The position numbers and the translations under genes are program-made. Source: Atherix ibis (Eukaryota; Arthropoda; Insecta; Diptera; Athericidae). Taken from it: a DNA stretch of 64,000 nucleotides. Below are positions 1 through 11,374 of this stretch, piece after piece; the stretch's first letter is position 1, and each line of letters begins with the position of its first letter. The notes under the pieces were generated by a model. The model was not told the origin of the DNA and ran no database searches. It was given only the letters and a program-made list of their open reading frames with translations. Location: positions 49,421,667 through 49,485,666 of the forward strand of contig OY282610.1 in the NCBI GenBank assembly GCA_958298945.1. Direction: 5' to 3'.

Positions 1-566
1 TCATCAGTTTTATACAAGTATAAGCCGAAAACAAATCCAAATCACTTAAAAGTAAGTCTCCCATATCCGTCCAAATCATTTCCAGAGCTTGGCCATTTTG
101 AACGCAAATGCTCTCTAGCAATTGCCAGCATCGTTTCTTCACTTTTTCCAAATCGGATTGATATTGTTCATCGATATTAGTCTTCGGTTTGAAAGTGATT
201 ATTGTCCGCAGGGATTGTGAAAATTCCCTCCTAGAGGATATGTAATCCCGTACGTGACTACCATTTGGACAAAAGTTCCTCAACACTGTTAAGCATTCCA
301 AACCAATTTTAATTATAAACTTATCTGTATCCGACTCATTTTTCAATTTGTAAGACAAATTGAAAATGTGATTGTATGCTTCGTCAATCACACTTTGTAA
401 GGACTCCTCTGAACTAGTACTTCTACAAAATAATACACCGCATATATATGTTGTGTTTTTTGAAATAAATTGTTATTAATATTTAATATATTCTATTATA
501 AATCAACTTACATTATATAAAACTGCTCAATGCGATCAAGGCATTTTAAGAAGTCTTTATCGTCCA
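1..566 (-). CDS. Ataxin-10 homologue, second copy, cut by window edge
   Basis: This matches, almost base for base, the first part of the ataxin-10 gene at 18788-20267. Exon 1 is 566 down to 511, with the ATG at 566-564 and a GTAAGT donor just below 511. Exon 2 starts at 421 after a TTTTGTAG acceptor and runs off the left edge of the window. The start codon, both splice signals and the reading frame are kept, so the visible part is not obviously dead. Only about 159 codons are visible, corresponding to the N-terminal armadillo-like half; whether the C-terminal domain exists here cannot be seen. It lies inside a segmental duplication (1-2829 with 19702-22513). An assembly artefact, such as two haplotypes placed in tandem, is an alternative to a real duplicate. 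Confidence 0.7.
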
Positions 567-1538
567 TGTCTATTTCGTAAGAGACCTCAACTGACAGCCA
601 AATATTATACAAAGAGTTTTGTAAACTGTATATTATATGTGTAGAAATTTTTGTGTGATATGATTCCTACTGATATCTAGTTCAGTCATGAAAGTTTTCT
701 ATACATTATAAAAAATAACGACAAATATTATTTAAAGATAACGACAGCACTTACCTTCTTCGGTTTTTTTTGTCACAACTTTGTGATTTGTCTATCGTTA
801 TAGTCTATATTCTAAAGTACGGGGCTTAGATTATACGGTAAAAACACAATTCCGACTGAAACTGAAAACTGAACTACAAATACTGTCAAAGTAAACAAAT
901 TTCGTCCAAATTGACCAATTAAATACAATTGCAATAATAATTTTTTATTTATAAATTATGTTTGATTCCATATTTTCATAGTACTACAAGTAATGTATTC
1001 ACTAACCTTATTTCTATTTCAATTTAAACTGTCAACCAACAAGCCTGCCACATAACAAAACACTGAAATATATGGTAGCACTTGGACCACAACTGATTAA
1101 TTTAAAGAAGATTTAATTCGGCGATAAAACAGTTGGAGTTTTGTGACATCCCCTAAGATTGTGGTGGTTTAGAAATTTTGACAGTCCAACTGGATGCAGT
1201 TCTCAGTTTCAGTCAGAATTATGTTCCTGTCAATGCAGTATAACGATTAAACATTACCTGGATAGTCCCGTACGTCAGATTTTCGTATATGTGGACGCAA
1301 CACATTTTCCCATATTACAAATATGGATTCATATTTTTACATATTTAATATTGTCCATTATAGGGCATAATTTTTGACAATGTAAACATATAAAATCAGG
1401 GGAACCCCCATCAGAAAGTAATCAGGCGATAGTCATTGAAACGTAACTCTGATTACTACTACTGTTGCAAACGAATTTTGTAGTTTTTAAGTTCTTATAG
1501 CCGATGAACTCCAGTAAACGTCAGTCGAATGATAGGCA
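567..1538. other. Upstream region of ataxin-10 copy 1, no gene seen
   Basis: This holds the 5' flank of the minus-strand ataxin-10 copy and continues as AT-rich DNA with only short shadow frames. I see no coding signature, RNA gene or clear promoter box. It contains a 14-bp stretch (602-615) that is inverted relative to the other copy (20303-20318). Confidence 0.5.
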
Positions 1539-2875
1539 ACTATTTGCTTATTTATTTATATATAAGGTCTCTTAGACATGTGCTAGGAGCCACTTCATAA
1601 CGGCATAACCATGAGGACATTTGGCGACTCCATAGTACGTGTGGGAAGCTATTCGAATGAGACTGGTCGTTGGTTAGTATGATAGGATAATGAGTATTTT
1701 GTTATAGTTTGTGAAGAAAGTTAGTACGCTGGAGAATTTCAAATAGGGAACTAGGAAATGGAGTTGTTGAATCCAGGAGCTCCATAATGGGAGGAATGCT
1801 CCTAGCGAAATAATTCTTGGTATTAATTCATATAAAATATGGATGATGGTGAGATGAGTGCCACAGAATCTAAAATTATGAGTGCGAGCAGTATGTCCAG
1901 AATTTCGGTATGGATGTTGAATAGACTGGTTTATTGGTGGCTATCCAATGAGCGGACAAACATTTCTCGTAATTTTGGCCAGTCATCGTGTATGCTGATT
2001 GCTAATGGTGTTAGTTACCATTCATTTAGTAGATGAGGTAGATTGGAAATGACTACGATCACAAACATGAACACAAGGTGAGTTTGATGCACAGATTATT
2101 TTACCGTTTATACGGCTCCAAGTGTTGATGTTGCAGATGGCGGTGTTAATTTGTTGTCGTAGCTCAGTATCAGGCACAAAAATATTTTCAGCATATATGT
2201 AGTAGTTGAATTGTGATAGGAGTTGGGAAAGAGAGTAAATATATATATTGAATAGGCTCGTAGATAGAGGGGATCCTTGTAGGATGCTGTTTTGCGTTTC
2301 GATTTTTGACGAAAAATGACCATTGGCGCATATCGTGAAGGTTCTACCAGTTAGGTAGGAACGTGGAAGTGCCAATATTGCAGGATCTACTCTATGTCAG
2401 CGCTAATAGTATCCTGTACTAGCAAATTTGGTCATACGCCTTTTCTAAGTTAAACAGCACCATACTCAGAGTTCCCCTGCCCAATCCGTAGGCATATTAT
2501 TGGGATTAAGTCTGTTAGCAAGATCCGCGATAAGTCTTGTACCTAAAATCTTTTTCAAGCTCCAAGGCAATAATAAAATTGATCTAAAAGATAAGCCGAA
2601 TAATGGGAGAGATTTTATTTGGAAACTGGATTGGCAGTTGTAACCTTCCAATCATTTGGGAAAATAAATATTTCCCGAAGTTTTGTTAAAGAGGTTGACA
2701 ATTTTAATATGAAAAGTCGAAGAGGCATATTTAAACCTGTTAAAAGAAACCTTGTCTCTGCCAAGTCAATATTGTCCTTGAAGGAATTTACCGAAAAGTT
2801 GAAGTGCGTAAGCGTTACTGTCTGGTTCAAGATTAGAATTTTTTGGATCTTAGCAATCTGCTGATGAAGAGGCAA
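1539..2875 (-). pseudogene. Decayed non-LTR retrotransposon, reverse transcriptase part
   Basis: Read on the minus strand, the stretch gives broken pieces of a LINE-type reverse transcriptase. Near 2875-2615 is the upstream RT region with a FPNDWKV motif, typical of the segment before the catalytic core. Near 2375-2022 follow QGSPLSTSLFNIYIYSL and then YAEN where the active-site YADD would be expected. The second catalytic position pair is therefore degraded, and several stops and frameshifts separate the pieces. Downstream on the minus strand (about 1610-1540) is an AATAAATAAATAA-like stretch that would suit the element's 3' end. No endonuclease part is seen. It was present before the segmental duplication, since the same relic occurs at 21240-22513. 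Confidence 0.7.
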
Positions 2876-3880
2876 ATAATTATCACATTATTGGTTAAAA
2901 TTTAAAGTTGGCAGAGCGAAATACCTAACGTTGTTTCTTATACCATTGATATAGCTACTTCCCGTAGTGAAAAATAAAGCAAGCGAATTCTGTCAATAAT
3001 TTGATGTTTGTCAGAAGATAAACCAATCCCTGTTCACTAGATTGAAGCTTCGTGCTCTTAGTAAAAATATAAATTATATTATTTATTAGAGCTAGTTCCT
3101 GGATTTTCAGACTTCATTTTGCAGCTATGTAAGAACAGTGTTGCGTTTTTCTGGATTAAGATCTTTCAGCGTATTGATTAATGTATCAACTTATTCGATG
3201 ATAAATCGGAAGTGGGTTTAAGCTGTTTGGAGATTTTGATTTGGGGATTTTCATAATGTGGCAATATATTTATCTAAAGAAAAGTTAATTTTTGATTTTA
3301 TTATAAGTTATTTTATTATTATTTTTTATTATGACTGAAATGCTTAAGAGACAGACTAGTTTTAAATGGACGAAGCTGGTTCATTATATATTTTGATTCA
3401 GGTGAACTGGAGATTATTAAGAATCGGGGTTAATCGGTAACTTCAATTGGAAGGAAGGAAAAGTTAATGAATTTGTTTAGTACAAAAAAGTTCTAGTTAT
3501 TTCGATTGTGGTTGTTTTTGTGATTGTAGTTTGGGTTTTTGTTGGTGTAGTAGTAGATGTATCGGGAAACAAAAGGCAAATACCTGTATCTGAAGACAGA
3601 GGCGAATCCAAGAAGCTGATAACTATCTTCATAGTTAACACTTACACACTTACACTAGATACTATTTCACATTAGGACTAAACGCTGATTTCATTATGTA
3701 ATCAGAGGTGAAATTTATAAGCAGAATAAATATGAAGTCTAAAACTAATGAAAATTTTATAGTAAAAATCCTAAAAAAAACTAAGTAACTGGGTTAAGCC
3801 GCACTCAACTAAGTGCTAATCTATTAAGACATTCATACCGTTCTCTCATACCCAACACACCACTCACATCCACCTAAGTC
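2876..3880. other. Unassigned AT-rich DNA
   Basis: I see no coding frame of useful length, no RNA gene and no clear repeat structure. It is the continuation of duplication copy 1 beyond the point where copy 2 is interrupted by a gypsy element. Confidence 0.4.
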
Positions 3881-3885
3881 ACGCA

Positions 3886-4330
3886 AATCCCCATATAGGC
3901 CGCTTTACTATCATTCCGGTAGAAAAAACCCTCGTAGAAAAATATATCTTGCATTTTGGAATTCCTGCCAGAATCACAACAGATCAGAATACCCAGTTCG
4001 AATTTAAATTATTTCTGTAATTAACCAAACCACTAGGAGTACATCAAATCCAAATAAGTCCTTCTCATCCAAAAGTGAACGGTCTCGTTGAATGTTTCCA
4101 CTATCAGTAAAAATACGATTTTAAAGCGCGACGAAATAGCGAAAATTGGCATAGTTAACTTCCAATTATATTACTTGAGATCAGAGCCTCCGTAAAAGAA
4201 GATTTACAATGTTCCACTGCTGAATTAGTGTATGGACACACTTTAAAATTACCAAGAGAGTTTCTTATTAATGAAAAACCTGAGTCTAATATTCATAATG
4301 TACTCATTACTAAGCTCCGAGAAATAATGT
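3886..4330 (+). pseudogene. Relic of a Ty3/gypsy integrase
   Basis: In one forward frame the sequence reads as the middle and end of a retroviral-type integrase core. It has an IPARITTDQNTQFE-like segment (second catalytic Asp in TDQ, followed by QFE), then LGVHQIQISPSHPKVNGLVE, which carries the NG-x-VE motif with the catalytic Glu. After that comes the usual tail ending in TAELVYGHTLKLPREF. In-frame stops (for example near 4018 and 4108) and frameshifts break it. No LTRs, RT or gag are visible around it. It is unrelated in detail to the two mag/K02A2.6-like gypsy elements in the window and lies on the opposite strand, so it is an older independent insertion. Confidence 0.75.
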
Positions 4331-4679
4331 GAAAATTGATTCCGACACCAAAACGTCTGGGATATCAAAAATGCATTTTCATTTGTTATGGTTTTAAAAG
4401 AAAAATATTTACATGCAAAAATATTTTTCCTGAGTGTTGGAAAGGGACGGAGAAGGTGATAAAGTTTTGATAAAAATGTTATAAACGGTAAGTTCATCAG
4501 GAGTGTGGTCTATGACCATACTCAGAGAGCCCATATTTTAGCTGGGCATGCTTGATGCTAACTTTATGGACAGATTGTGGAAGGATTCGGAATTTGGGCT
4601 AATATGTGCCCTCACACCCACCATAAACAGAAAGATCATGTCCCATGAAAGGAGTAAGGGAGATACCAGAGGGAGTTAA
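4331..4679. other. Unassigned DNA after the integrase relic
   Basis: This may be the 3' remainder of the gypsy relic at 3886-4330, but no LTR, primer-binding site or coding frame can be shown. Confidence 0.3.
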
Positions 4680-4980
4680 GTTCTCCATGGGCGGGGAAAG
4701 AAAAAAAATAAAAGAAAAATATTAAAAGAAGTGAAAGGAGAAAAAAAATTATAAAAATTATTAAAAGAAATAAATAAACAGAAAATTTAAAGATGGAGAA
4801 GAAAAAAATAAATAGGCGAGAAAAGAAAAAATTGCAAAAAAATATTATTTTTCTTAAGAGAAAAGAAAATAAAAATAAGAAGAAACGAAAAAAATTAATA
4901 TAATAAAAACATCCCAAAGGAAACTAAAAAAAAATAAAAGAAAAAGGAGAAGAAAAGAAAAAGAATGGGTGAAGCCGACT
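4680..4980 (+). repeat. Purine-rich (A/G) tract
   Basis: About 300 bases are almost entirely A and G on the plus strand (runs such as GAAAAG and AAAAAATAAAAG), with a few T and hardly any C. The phenylalanine-rich minus-strand frame here is just the complement of this composition and is not a gene. Confidence 0.8.
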
Positions 4981-6406
4981 GACCACCCGTTTGGGAGAGC
5001 CTTAGATGAACATGCTCTCCCTGGCCTGCCCCAACCACCCTATGATACTCCGCGGGTAGCATATAGTTGAAGTGCCCCTTTTCTATTCTCGACGATGATC
5101 TCTTTCAGCCCATCATAGGGCAATCGTGAAACCTGTGGAGGCTGAACAAAAATATCGATTAGTTTAATTTCATTATAATTTTAATTTATGGCTTCATTTA
5201 CAACGTAGGTTCAAGTGTGTGTGTCCTTGCGAATTTATTTTGGAATGAAGTGTAGAGGTGTTTTATCTAAGGTTCGAAGTGTAACCAGGCCTTCCTCTGA
5301 AATATTAATTTTGTGGATAAGAAAATTGTTATCAATGTTTTGCTTAAATTAAAGCATTCCTGCAGTCATTGAAATGCATGGCAATTCAAAATGTATTTTA
5401 GTTGTTTTATTAAAATATGCACAAAAGTCATATAATTTTCTTAGTTTTTCGGAACAATACCCATGATACATACACATATATTATTGTGCAAACATATAAA
5501 TATAATTAAAAATTAAAAACAAAATGCGTAATAGAAGTAGTTCGAAATAAAATTAATTTAAAATATATAAGGGTGTAGAAAAGGAGTGGAATGGAAGTGT
5601 TGACGTTAACATAAATACTAGTGTGAAAATGCCCAATCACTGATTGTATTTGCAAAAAAGTTAATAGAGTGCAGGTCGGTGAATTGACAATTGCTAAGCC
5701 TTTTCACACTTGGGTATTTTCCTGTCCGAATAGAAATATATTGTAATATACAATTAAAATTATTGAAAACTATTTAACACAAAAATTAAGTAGTAATAGA
5801 CAAATTTTAATTAATGTAGAAATTTCAAAATTTTATTTTTATACCTTTTAAACGTATTATTTTATTTTTAATAATTACAAGTTCAGAACAAATATTGTAC
5901 AATGTTAAATATAGAAAAAAATGTTCGTCACTTTCATATTTAAGTATACAGATTCCCATTCCTTATGGAGAAAAGTACTATATGGAGCGAAATGCGACGA
6001 ATACGCCATAGCCGGAGCTTTTAGGAAACAAAAGTATTTTCAAAATGTCAGAATACCGCTCACTCCACACACATGTTGTGAGGAACGAATTTGTAAAACT
6101 AAGAAGTTAGGAGGAGAAAGGGAGGAGCAAAGAGAGCAAATATTTTCTCTTTTTCTTTCCCATTGCAGCAAACGCTCGCTCACTTTAACCGAATAAATCA
6201 CCATATAAAATGTGTCGGTTAGAATACGCGGAGATTATGCATCGTTCGTGAGGATGGATTATTTGACGATTGCCTATTTCGTACTGTTGCATCAATGTTT
6301 GATTGAAAGTATGAATGAGTTAGTAATTGGTCTTTTCTTTCATATTGGTCTTTTCTTGCGCTGCTAATCTGTCTATTTCTTCCAACTGAATAATAGAAAA
6401 TGTATC
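4981..6406. other. Unassigned DNA left of the gypsy element
   Basis: The first ~170 bases (4981-5150) are noticeably more GC-rich than the surroundings and may be a transposon end. The rest is AT-rich. A 91-codon frame at 5921-6196 has no recognisable domain and I do not regard it as a gene. The 5-bp target duplication GTATC of the next element ends at 6406. Confidence 0.35.
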
Positions 6407-6583
6407 TGTTAAAGTATGGAACTTTAATAATGAAACGCAATTATTATGTTTATTAATTAGTGTCATTTATTAACTTTACTGATTACGTGTGTTGTGTACA
6501 AAGGTTGAAGCTCAACTGATTATCATCAAGTTAGCACAGCATGAGCTGAACTGTCACATTTAAAAATGTCAAATGACAATCTA

Positions 6584-6972
6584 CCCAAGTAACACCAGTT
6601 ACGGAAATTATGGTATTTAACGGCACTCTGGCGAAACTGTGTTCCGTCATATGATTACGAATTTGTTCAAGATGGGTTCAGAAACGGTTCAGAAACGGTT
6701 CAGAAACTGTTCGTTCTTTGTCTGTGAAAGCCGATGCTCAAACAATTAGTTTGCTTTCATGTATGGGTGCATTCATACATGAAATTGCATGTATGGGTGC
6801 ACCCATACATGAAAGCAAAAAATTTTCGAGTTCCGGCTTGTAGCGACAAAGCACGAACAGTTTCTGAACCGTTTCTGAACCCATCTTGAACAAATTCGTA
6901 ATTATATGACGGAACAGAGTTCCGTCAGAGTGCCGTTAAATAGCTTTATTTTCGTAGCTTGCGTTACTTGGG
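6584..6972. repeat. Foldback palindrome, about 390 bp
   Basis: The left arm (6584-~6775) and the right arm (~6780-6972) are inverted copies at roughly 85-90% by eye, with almost no loop. Both begin CCCAAGTAAC when read inward. Inside the arms a GGTTCAGAAAC unit is repeated three times on the left and twice on the right. It forms the left terminus of the 1.8-kb TIR element. Confidence 0.85.
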
Positions 6973-7103
6973 TCTTCATTATAGTTAAATATTTTTAATT
7001 TTTTTTGTAATCAAATATATTTTCATAACATTAAAAAATTAATAACAAAAAATTAAATAAAATAGCCTCTTCTAGCTATATAACCATATAAAAAACTTAA
7101 AAC

Positions 7104-7528
7104 CTATTCAATTTCTAGGAACTCGATGTCATCGAACAATTCGGTGTCCGAAGTAGTTGCACAATGTTGTTCTTTTTTTTTGGTTTTTTTGGATATATTG
7201 TCTTTTGCGGTATAAAAAAACCTCCTCAAAATTTTATTTATATCATCTTCCCTAACGAAGGGAAATTTATCCAATGCACAATCTATATTAAAAAATAGTT
7301 ATTAGTTATGTTATCATAGATTTAAAAATAATTTAGATTATGCTTACTCTTCATTATTTTTGACACATTCAGGTCCTTGAAGCCAATATTTCCCTGCCTC
7401 CCATCAAATGTAAATTTGGAGGCCAATTCTTCGGTAAACAATATTTTGCACGTTGTATATAAAAACTTTTTCAATTCTGTTCCCGACTGCTTCATAAAAA
7501 TATCTATCTGTTGATCAATATAGTACAT
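7104..7528 (-). CDS. DUF4806-like protein, C-terminal part, two exons
   Basis: On the minus strand, an exon from 7528 to 7348 is followed by GTAAGC, and an exon from 7282 to 7104 follows an ATATAG acceptor. The joined frame is open to TAG at 7106-7104. The first exon reads LKKFLYTTCKILFTEELASK, then a GRQGNIGFKDL motif. The second reads on into FVREDDINKILRRFFYTAKD and an acidic end. This is the pattern I know from the C-terminal DUF4806 domain found in many uncharacterised insect proteins (helix, L-F-t-eLa-k-f, G-r-x-G, aF-k, then a terminal helix). The molecular function is unknown. The true start lies further upstream (7540-7930 has acidic frames that could be earlier exons) and was not resolved. 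It lies wholly inside a TIR element, so it is a transposon-borne gene or a captured one. Confidence 0.5.
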
Positions 7529-8495
7529 ACATTAAAATGATAACTTGTAATAATATCACAAATATGATTATACCAATTCTATTTTCACGTCTTCACTTGC
7601 TTCTAAAAGCGATTCATCAAATAGTTTGAATTTATCAACTCGGCCTATATCAACTCGTGCTGCACCTTCCTTCTGTTTCATCCGAACTTTGAAGATATTC
7701 AGTGGAATAATGTTGTATTTGTGGAGTGCTGGAGCTTTCTTCTGTTTTATCCAAACTTTCAAGATATTCAATGGAATTGTCGGTTTCAATTATATTACCT
7801 TGCACCGGTATACGCAAATCAACAAGTGTGAATTCTAGGTTTTTTTTTTTACTGCACATACTAATTTTCTTTTTATTTCGTTCGCGACTTCCCTTTCGTA
7901 CGCTCTTTTGGACATTTTCCTTTTAATAATATTATTATTTATTATATATTTTAATTCTAATAATATAGTTTAATTAATATAATGTACTATTACGTTTCTT
8001 TTTTTTACGCACGAGAAAAACTTGTTGTCGCCGCAACATTCAATTAGCAATTGGTTATTTCACAACTAATAGAAATGAAAATTTACAATTCTAATAATAT
8101 AATTTAATTATAATATAATGTACTATTATGTTTCTTTATTTTACGCACGAGGAAAACTTGTGTCGCCGCAACATTCAATTAGCAATTGGTTATTTTGACA
8201 ACTAATAGAAATGTAAATTTACAATACATTCACACTAAATTCATTTCGAGTTCAGTTAGTTCCGTCATTCAAGTCCATAGACGACACTCATTCGTAATAC
8301 GACATAATCCTGAACTAAGAGCCGTCAGAGGTAATAAAAACGGAACTCATTGACGGAACTTATTGAATGAGTTCCGAGTGCGTTACTTGGGTATTGACAT
8401 TATTACACGCATTTTTTTTTTTAAATTAAGATTTTTAAAACATCAATATATAATTTGATTTCGATCAAGCTACCCCTAATGACTGTTACAAATCA

Positions 8496-9030
8496 TTACC
8501 AGCCATATCTTTGTGGTTGTCTAACTACTCGACTACTTCGCGTTCGATAACCATTTTGAATCGCAGCGTCTACATTTTCATTATTATTGCTCTCTATACT
8601 TGCTTCTGAATCATCACTTCCAGCAGTCTTATATTCCGAGGAAGGGTAATTATTCATTTGTTCCACTGGAAGTTCTGGTTCATCTGCAGTTACAATATCC
8701 ATTGGAGGTTCAATGTTGATTTCCCCATTATAATGCCTTCAACTGGCTTAACTATTTGAATTTCCGGTAACTCATCAAATACCCTGATTTAATATTTTCT
8801 TCGAATAGCAATTCACTAGCATTAAAATCTTCATTTTTTGTCTTTGCAATGAATCTACGATTACGGCGGAAATGATTTTCAAAACTATCCCTAATAATGT
8901 AAGACCGGTCATTAACAATTCCAACTATATTGCCATAATACCATTCTTTTCCTGTTTTCTTAAATATAACTTAATCGTCCACTCGCAATGACGGCAACGC
9001 TCATAGTAATATTTTTGTTTTTCCTTCTTC
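8496..9030 (-). pseudogene. Gypsy pol C-terminal tail
   Basis: The last 68 codons before the stop at 8496 are Ser/Glu/Asn-rich and finish in a basic RTRSSRVVRQPQRYGW motif, a typical end for the polyprotein of K02A2.6-like elements. The stretch 8703-9030 links it to the integrase core but is shifted in frame. The same tail, also damaged, occurs at 22816-23100 in the second element. Confidence 0.7.
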
Positions 9031-9530
9031 TATATAATTTTATCTTGAATGATCTCTTCGGATACATTCCTCCGAAGGAGCAATTGTTCCGAAACTGGCC
9101 ACTTTGTCTTTACCAACCGACCAAAGAATAGTTCAGAAGATGTCATACCCATACTTGCAATCGGCGTTGTGTTATATTCCAGAATCCTATACTGGTATTG
9201 ATCCACTTCATTTGTCTCATAACATCGTTTTAACAAATTTTTCGCAATGGCCACTCCTTTCTCTGCCAATCCATTACTTTGTGGACACCGTGGACTTGAG
9301 TAAATAAATCTGATATTAAAGTCTTCTCCAAACTTTTCAAACCCCGCCGAATTAAATGGAACGTTATCAATTTTAATTATTGACGGATAACCAATGTTTT
9401 CAAAAATGCGACCAATGACATCAATAATATGTCCAGAAGACTTGTTGTTCAATTTGGCCGCAATCAAATAATTTGAATATGCATCAAAGATTGCAATGTA
9501 ATCCTGACCAACATACTCAAATATATCCAT
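9030..9530 (-). pseudogene. Gypsy integrase catalytic core
   Basis: The frame carries the DDE-type integrase core. The first Asp is in IAIFDAYSNY, the second in KIDNVPFNS, and the Glu in SNGLAEKGV, so all three catalytic residues survive. A C-terminal portion follows with LEYNTTPIASMGMTSSELFF, a conserved segment of these integrases. It is separated from the integrase zinc-binding domain (in 9579-11369) by two in-frame TAA codons at about 9536 and 9580, so it could not be made as part of an intact polyprotein. Confidence 0.85.
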
Positions 9531-9578
9531 GGAAACAAATTAAAATGGATATTTCGGACTTTGTTCCTGAACCAATGG

Positions 9579-11369
9579 TTATTTTTGATTATTCCGTCTA
9601 AACTTCTCACAAACGTTGCAGGATGCAACCATTTCCGTTATTTGACTGTTCATACCAGGCCAATAATACAACATTCTTGCGCGTGCAAGTGTTTTTTCTG
9701 TCCCTAAATGTGGTTCATGAAGCCACTTTGCAATTTTCCATTGTAATTTGGCTGGAATAATCAATCTGTGATTCAGAAACAGTAACCCATTTTCGAAATG
9801 CAATTCCGATTTGAATTTATGAAACTGTTTACTCAAATTATTTAAATGATGATATCCCGGCCAACCATTTTCAACATAACCACAGATGCGTTTATAATTC
9901 TCGTCTGAATCGAGCAATTGTTTGTAAAACTTGTAATTTTCTTCCGAAAGACAAACAGATTTTGTGACTGCGTGAATCACGCTCGATAATTGTGGTAACT
10001 CAGAAATCTCCGACAACTGTGCACGAGAAAGACAGTCGGCGACTAGCATATTTTTTCCGGGTTTGTACATGATTTCCATTTTTGGATATTTTAACAGCAA
10101 CATGATCATTCTTTGTAATCTTTGTGTTACGTCATCAATATACCGTTTTATTAGTGTTTCCAGCGGTTTGTGATAACTTTCCACAATAAATTCACGACCG
10201 TAAACATAGTAATGAAAACGTTCACACGCGAAAACAATAGCCAACAGTTCTTTTTCAATTTGTGCCCATTTTTGCTCCGTTTTACTAAGAGTTCTGGATG
10301 CAAAGGCAACGGGATGCCCATCTTGAATCAAAACCGATCCAAGTCCATCCTTTGATGCATCGGTTTGAATTGTAACCGGTTTTTCAGGGTCATATGCCAT
10401 TAAAATAGGTTCCGATGTGATAATGTTCAACAAATTGCTAAGTTCTATGTCATGTTTCTCATTCCACTCAAATGGAACATCCTTTCCCGTTAATCGTCGT
10501 AATTCAGCTGTTAGCTTTGACAGATTTGGAATAAATTTTGCCAAATATTTGAATACCCCATGCTTATCTGATGGTTTTTTAATTGCTAAGATGGCCTCTC
10601 TGTATTTATTGGCCGGTTGTAATGTGCCATTAGAAATAATGTGACCCATGAATTTGACTTCGGACTTACGATATTGAATTTTCTTTGAATTAAACTTGAC
10701 ATTGTGCAAACGTGCACGTTCAAGAACAATTGACAAAATTCTATCGTGTTCCTCTTCATCCGATGCTACAATGGCAATATCATCGAAGTAAACGATGACA
10801 CCCGGTATGTCACCAAAAACCTGTACCATTACTCTTTGAAATATTTCCGTTGCACAATTTAACCCAAATGGCAGTCGATTGAACTTATATCGGCCAAAGG
10901 GTGTCATGAATGTTGTCAATTCCGAACTTTTTTCATCTAATTCCAATTGCCAAAATCCATTTGAGCAATCAAGTACCGTGAAAACTTTTTTATTGCATAG
11001 TTCCGATGTGAAATTTTCCATCATACCAATTAAGAAATATTCCCGTTTAATACAAGCATTAAGTGGTTTTGGATCCAAGCAAATACGCAAATCATCCGGT
11101 TTTTCCACCACTTGTATGTTATGCACCCAATCAGTTGGATGCGACACTCGCGATATTACTTTCGCGATTTCCATTGCATCCAATTTAGGCTTAAGTTTCT
11201 TTATTATCATGTTTGGAAATCTCTTTTTGTAGTGAACAACCGGCTTTGCATCTTCTTTTAACTGAATAGTGACTTTTCCCGGTAATTTTCCAAGCCCATT
11301 AAATATGTCACTGTTGCTACTTACAAATTCTTCTTGACTTTCCGTTAATTGAATTGAATTAACGTTCAA
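9579..11369 (-). pseudogene. Gypsy reverse transcriptase, RNase H and integrase zinc-binding domain
   Basis: This is a 596-codon open stretch. The RT occupies roughly residues 30-270, with LRICLDPKPLNAC, FTVLDCSNGFWQLELDE (first catalytic Asp), and YFDDIAIVA as the Y-x-DD active site. RNase H follows at about 320-450, with TDASKDGLGSVL containing its first Asp. The HHCC zinc-binding domain of integrase lies near the end (HEPHLGTEKT ... CNVCEKF). The frame is cut at its start by a single-base shift near 11388 that separates it from protease, and at its end by a stop. The catalytic residues are therefore all visible, but the polyprotein is broken. In life it copies the element's RNA into DNA in cytoplasmic particles. 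Confidence 0.92.
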
Positions 11370-11374
11370 TCGTT

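Larger units (their letters stand above)
1..2829. repeat. Segmental duplication, copy 1 (partner 19702-22513)
   Basis: The two stretches align over their whole length in the same orientation at very high identity, with a few substitutions and small indels (for example 15 bp present near 2765 and missing near 22461). They contain the start of ataxin-10, about 1 kb of upstream DNA and a decayed non-LTR reverse transcriptase. The left limit is the window edge. On the right, similarity stops at 2829, exactly where the other copy has a gypsy LTR starting at 22514, so the true duplication may be longer than is visible. Confidence 0.9.
6584..8391. mobile_element. DNA transposon with CCCAAGTAAC inverted ends, inserted in the LTR
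   Basis: The element starts CCCAAGTAAC and ends GTTACTTGGG, and is flanked by TA on both sides (6582-6583 and 8392-8393). The intact LTR at 12951-13123 contains the unoccupied TA, so the borders are exact. Its first 389 bases form a foldback palindrome that also ends in GTTACTTGGG. The rest contains a split minus-strand coding region resembling the DUF4806 family. I see no transposase with a DDE signature, so the element is probably non-autonomous or of an unrecognised type. An element with related ends (CCCAAGCAGCACC...) interrupts ND4 at 33078-36609. Confidence 0.75.
6407..8407 (-). repeat. 3' LTR of the gypsy element, split by a 1.8-kb insertion
   Basis: The LTR sequence 6407-6583 and 8392-8407 joins to a ~190-bp unit homologous to 12951-13123. 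The insertion 6584-8391 sits between, with the target dinucleotide TA repeated on both sides. The uninterrupted 5' LTR shows the empty site. Confidence 0.9.

Noticed and set aside
4636..4917. A Phe-rich 93-codon minus-strand frame resembling a membrane protein
   Set aside because: It is the complement of a simple A/G-rich tract; composition alone explains it.
5921..6196. 91-codon plus-strand frame as a small gene
   Set aside because: No domain, no splice or promoter signal, composition like its surroundings.
6584..6972. Free-standing MITE inserted at TA
   Set aside because: The right side is followed by TCTTC, not TA; the TA repeat is only found around the whole 6584-8391 element.
10879..11232. 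Plus-strand 117-codon frame inside the gypsy RT
   Set aside because: Shadow of the minus-strand RT gene; no domain of its own.
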